In this document: positions 60,910 through 64,000 of the stretch, one piece after another
Layout of the letters: every line of letters begins with the position of its first letter
Position numbering within the stretch: the stretch's first letter is position 1
The notes under the pieces: generated by a model
Seen by the model: the letters and a program-made list of their open reading frames with translations, nothing else
Database searches by the model: none
Told to the model about the DNA's origin: nothing
Translations under genes and position numbers: made by a program
Assembly (NCBI RefSeq): GCF_012844225.1
Contig: NZ_JABAGQ010000008.1
Location: forward strand, 124,001-188,000
Direction of reading: 5' to 3'
DNA length: 64,000 nucleotides
Origin: Rhodococcus sp. 105337
GTDB taxonomy: Bacteria; Actinomycetota; Actinomycetes; Mycobacteriales; Mycobacteriaceae

Positions 60910-61566
60910 ATGACCGCCACGCTCGACTCCACGGACCTCGCCCTCGTTTCCGGCCGCGTCCTGCTCGACGAGGTCGTCGGGGTCCGCGGACCCTGGTCCA
61001 CTGTCGTCGCCGCGGGCGACGTGCTCACCATCGTCGATCTCCACGGCAACCAGGCCGTCGACACCCTCGTCTACGACGCACACGACCACACTGCCCGCTA
61101 CAGCGCCGCAGCCACCGTCGCGGGGCAAGGAAACCTGTTCCTGACCACGGGATCGGTACTGCGCGACGCGGACGGCGGACCGCTGATGACACTCGTCGCG
61201 GACGAGGTGGGCATCCACGACACGGTCGGCGGCGCGTGTTCGCAGGAATCGAACACCCTGCGCTACGGGCATCACACCAAGCACCAGCATGCATGCGTCG
61301 AGAACTTCCTCATCGAAGGCGCGAAATGGGGCCTCGGCAAGCGCGACCTCGTGTCCAACATCAACTTCTTCATGAACGTGCCCGTCGAGCCCGACGGCAC
61401 CCTCGGCATCGTCGACGGTCTGTCGGCTCCCGGCAAGCGCCTCGCGATCCGGGCCGAACGCGACGTACTCGTCCTCGTGTCGAACTGCCCCCAGATCAAC
61501 AACCCCTGCAACGGTTTCGATCCGACTCCGGTGCGGATGATCGTCACCCGGCCGCGGGAGGCATGA
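60910..61566 (+). CDS. Urea-carboxylase-associated protein 2 (DUF1989)
   Basis: A 218-residue paralogue of the preceding protein ([72 protein letters not shown]). Cysteines in GGACSQES and [10 protein letters not shown] could bind metal. ATG 60910 lies 1 base after the previous stop. The two DUF1989 proteins are thought to act as a heteromer (carboxyguanidine deiminase in some bacteria), so a guanidine rather than urea substrate is possible for the cluster. Confidence 0.87.
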   Translation: MTATLDSTDLALVSGRVLLDEVVGVRGPWSTVVAAGDVLTIVDLHGNQAVDTLVYDAHDHTARYSAAATVAGQGNLFLTTGSVLRDADGGPLMTLVADEVGIHDTVGGACSQESNTLRYGHHTKHQHACVENFLIEGAKWGLGKRDLVSNINFFMNVPVEPDGTLGIVDGLSAPGKRLAIRAERDVLVLVSNCPQINNPCNGFDPTPVRMIVTRPREA

Positions 61567-61573
61567 GACGCCC

Positions 61574-63544
61574 ATGACCACCAAGATCACTGTCGAACGA
61601 CCGGGAATGCTCACCACCGTCCAGGACTACCCGGGCCGCACCGGCTACTGGCAGCTCGGAGTCCCTCCGTCGGGGCCGATGGACGACCTGTCGTTCCGGC
61701 TCGGCAACGTCGCGCTCGGAAACCCCGAGGGTGCGCCCGGGCTCGAGACCACCATGGCCGGCCCGGCGCTCCGCTTCACCGAAGCCACCGAGGTCTGCGT
61801 GACCGGAGCGCCCGTCACGGTGCGCGTCGACGGCACCCCCGTCCCGCAGTGGCGGCCCGTCGTCGTCCCCGAGGGTGGCCTGCTCGACGTCGGGGCGGTG
61901 ACCGGCCCCGGGCTCCGCGCCTACATTCTCGTACGCGGCGGACTCGACGTACCCGAGTTCCTGGGCAGTGCCTCGACATTCACCCTCGGCACGTTCGGCG
62001 GACACGAAGGCCGCACTCTCCGCGACGGTGATGTGCTCGTCGTCGGCGACGTCACCGCGGGGCGCTGCGCCGCGGTGCCCGCCGAGCACGTGCCCGCGTT
62101 GAGCAGCCACTGGGAAATCGCGGTGACCGAAGGGCCGCACGGAGCGCCCGAATTCTTTACACGCGACGACATCGACGCGCTCTACGCCACCGAATACGAG
62201 GTGCACTTCAACTCCGACCGCACCGGCGTCCGGCTCATCGGGCCGAAGCCGCAGTGGGCGCGCGCCGACGGTGGGGAAGCGGGCCTGCACCCGTCCAACA
62301 TCCACGACAACGCCTACTCGATCGGCGCACTCGACTTCACCGGTGACACTCCGATTCTGCTCGGTCCGGACGGACCGAGCCTCGGCGGCTTCGTGTGCCC
62401 GGTCACGGTCGTCGCCGCGGACCGCTGGAAGCTGGGGCAACTCGCCCCGGGCAACACCATCCGTTTCGTGCCCGTGCGGTCGGAGCACGCGGCGTCACGC
62501 CGCGACCTCGGCGTTGCGCGACGCGCGGGTCTCTCGCTCGTGTCGTCGGCCGGAGGAGACGGCGACGACGGCGTGCTCGCGCGCCGCGACGGCAACACCG
62601 CCGTCACCTACCGGCGCAGCGGAGACGACAACGTGCTCGTCGAATACGGCGACATGACACTGGATCTGGCGCTGCGGGCCCGCGTCCACGCGCTGCACCA
62701 GCGTCTCGAAGGGGAGCGTCCGTCCGGCCTTCTCGAACTGACTCCGGGCATCCGGTCCCTCCAGGTCAAGGTGGATCCCGACGTGCTGCCCGTCCCGAAG
62801 CTTCTGGGTCTGCTCGCCGAAGCCGAGGCTGCCATCGGTGACAGCGACGAACTCGAAGTGCCGAGCCGGCAGGTGCGCCTGCCGCTGTCGTGGGACGACC
62901 CCGCGACGCGGGAGGCCATCCAGCGCTACATGCACGGCGTGCGCGCCGACGCACCGTGGTGCCCGTGGAACATCGAGTTCATCCGCCGGATGAACGGCCT
63001 CGACACGGTTGCCGACGTGTTCGACACCGTCTTCGCTGCCGACTACATGGTGCTCGGTCTCGGTGACGTCTACCTCGGAGCGCCGGTCGCCACGCCGCTC
63101 GACCCCCGGCACCGTCTCGTCACCACCAAGTACAACCCCGCCCGCACGTGGACACCGGAGAACGCGGTCGGCATCGGCGGCGCCTACCTGTGCATCTACG
63201 GCATGGAAGGACCCGGCGGCTACCAGTTCGTCGGCCGGACCACCCAGGTGTGGAACCACCGGCACCCGCAACCCGCGGGCGCGTTCGAGAACGGCACCCC
63301 GTGGCTGCTCAGGTTCTTCGACCGTATCTCGTGGTACCCGGTCGACCCCGAGGAACTCCTCGATCTGCGGGCCGACCTCGCGGCCGGCCGAGGCGGAGGC
63401 GTGGACATCACCGACGGTACGTTCTCCCTCGCGCAACACCGCGAATTCCTCTCGGAGAACACCGAATCGATCGAGTCGTTCCAAGCGGTCCAGTCCGTTG
63501 CCTTCGCGCAGGAACGGGCGCGCTGGGAAGCCGGCGGCGCATGA
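61574..63544 (+). CDS. Urea/guanidine carboxylase carboxyltransferase component, lacking biotin domains
   Basis: A 656-residue protein. KipA-like domain at about 5-300 ([25 protein letters not shown]), KipI-like domain at about 355-560 ([17 protein letters not shown]), then the urea-carboxylase-specific block ([53 protein letters not shown]). Standard urea carboxylase is about 1200 residues with an N-terminal biotin carboxylase and a C-terminal biotinyl domain; both are missing here. The protein ends in a helical tail ([13 protein letters not shown]) without a Met-Lys-Met motif. It must use a biotin carboxylase from another gene. Confidence 0.9.
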   Translation: MTTKITVERPGMLTTVQDYPGRTGYWQLGVPPSGPMDDLSFRLGNVALGNPEGAPGLETTMAGPALRFTEATEVCVTGAPVTVRVDGTPVPQWRPVVVPEGGLLDVGAVTGPGLRAYILVRGGLDVPEFLGSASTFTLGTFGGHEGRTLRDGDVLVVGDVTAGRCAAVPAEHVPALSSHWEIAVTEGPHGAPEFFTRDDIDALYATEYEVHFNSDRTGVRLIGPKPQWARADGGEAGLHPSNIHDNAYSIGALDFTGDTPILLGPDGPSLGGFVCPVTVVAADRWKLGQLAPGNTIRFVPVRSEHAASRRDLGVARRAGLSLVSSAGGDGDDGVLARRDGNTAVTYRRSGDDNVLVEYGDMTLDLALRARVHALHQRLEGERPSGLLELTPGIRSLQVKVDPDVLPVPKLLGLLAEAEAAIGDSDELEVPSRQVRLPLSWDDPATREAIQRYMHGVRADAPWCPWNIEFIRRMNGLDTVADVFDTVFAADYMVLGLGDVYLGAPVATPLDPRHRLVTTKYNPARTWTPENAVGIGGAYLCIYGMEGPGGYQFVGRTTQVWNHRHPQPAGAFENGTPWLLRFFDRISWYPVDPEELLDLRADLAAGRGGGVDITDGTFSLAQHREFLSENTESIESFQAVQSVAFAQERARWEAGGA

Positions 63545-64000
63545 CTGCCGCCGACACCCTCACGATTTCGGGCACCCGCTTCGAGCGCACCTTGCTGGCG
63601 CGCCCGGGCGCGGCGCCCGACACCACCAGCCGGGTCGTCTGGCTGCAGGGTGCGAGCCTGTACTGCGATCTTCGTCGGCCCGCGGCGGAAGTCCCGGTGC
63701 AGGCCCGGTCGCTGGGCGCGACGAGCATCGACGACCTGCTCGTCCTGGCAACCCAGGACGGGTTCGCAGGGCGTCTGCTCTCCCACGGCGGGCATGTGGA
63801 ATGGACCCGCACGGTGGCGATCCACCCACCCGGCCCACACCCGGACGCGGGCAGTCTGGAACTGCTCGACGCCACGACCGTGGCCGAGCACGGTGTCTTC
63901 GAGGACTACCTCGAGCACTGGCGGATCGGCGCCACGTCGTCGAGCATCGACGAATACCTGCTCGAAGACATCGAGACCGGTGCTCCCGGCATCCTGATCC
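63541..64000 (+). CDS. Unrecognised protein in the urea-carboxylase cluster, C-terminus cut off
   Basis: The first 153 residues of a gene that runs off the window. ATG 63541 overlaps the carboxyltransferase stop by 4 bases. The visible part is soluble, with [18 protein letters not shown], then [19 protein letters not shown] and [12 protein letters not shown]. It is no biotin carboxylase; I recall similar 'hypothetical' proteins but no function. Its coupling suggests a role in the same pathway. Confidence 0.7.
   Translation, partial: MTAADTLTISGTRFERTLLARPGAAPDTTSRVVWLQGASLYCDLRRPAAEVPVQARSLGATSIDDLLVLATQDGFAGRLLSHGGHVEWTRTVAIHPPGPHPDAGSLELLDATTVAEHGVFEDYLEHWRIGATSSSIDEYLLEDIETGAPGILI

Noticed and set aside
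1-64000. tRNA, rRNA, CRISPR arrays, insertion sequences, phage or attachment sites
   Set aside because: No regularly spaced repeats, no transposase or integrase motifs and no tRNA-like cloverleaf with GTTCRA were seen by eye; a tRNAscan or covariance search was not possible.

Overview
The window is high-GC actinobacterial chromosome, most likely Rhodococcus or a close mycolate-containing relative. Support comes from a 3-hydroxybenzoate 6-hydroxylase that closely resembles the rhodococcal enzyme, a mycothiol-type maleylpyruvate isomerase, FadD15- and FadD17-like ligases, a WS/DGAT acyltransferase, a single-chain long-chain acyl-CoA carboxylase and a DUF7159 protein. GTG/TTG starts and 4-base stop/start overlaps are frequent. 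I see no tRNA, rRNA, CRISPR array, transposase or phage gene. These calls rest on reading the translations and on remembered family signatures; no database search was run.

Layout. 0-5 kb: tail of an amino-acid deaminase-type PLP gene, a small alpha/beta hydrolase, FadD15-like ligase, phosphoribosyltransferase and TrpB2. 5-14 kb: DEAD-box helicase, DinB-like protein, an ABC exporter behind what looks like a MerR/SoxR-type promoter, a lipoprotein, an ABC-permease-TetR operon, an endonuclease IV and an SDR. 14-28 kb: a MacB/FtsX-type exporter, a DUF1023 hydrolase/lipoprotein pair, a DUF7159 protein, glycerate kinase with HMG-CoA lyase, a large unrecognised protein, a WS/DGAT. 28-33.5 kb: a PadR/membrane protein pair, a two-component system, small membrane and NAD-binding proteins, and an lhgO remnant that has lost most of its body.

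33.5-40 kb is a complete 3-hydroxybenzoate/gentisate module: transporter and 6-hydroxylase on the minus strand, a divergent IclR regulator, then gentisate 1,2-dioxygenase, fumarylpyruvate hydrolase and maleylpyruvate isomerase on the plus strand. Together they take 3-hydroxybenzoate to fumarate and pyruvate.

40-51 kb holds a charged exported protein, the 1825-residue carboxylase, a 770-bp non-coding spacer with several palindromes, and a plus-strand group of five genes around a ParA-like ATPase (coiled-coil-rich protein, lipoprotein, ParA, ParA partner, unknown). Two CRP/GlxR-like sites flank its first gene. 51-56 kb is an SDR / flavin monooxygenase / alpha/beta hydrolase / FadD17-like group reminiscent of the mycobacterial mymA operon, with a KstR-like palindrome before the monooxygenase. 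56-64 kb has a luciferase-type monooxygenase, cytochrome c oxidase subunit I, and a TetR gene divergent from a urea-carboxylase cluster whose carboxyltransferase lacks biotin carboxylase and biotinyl domains and which runs off the window end.
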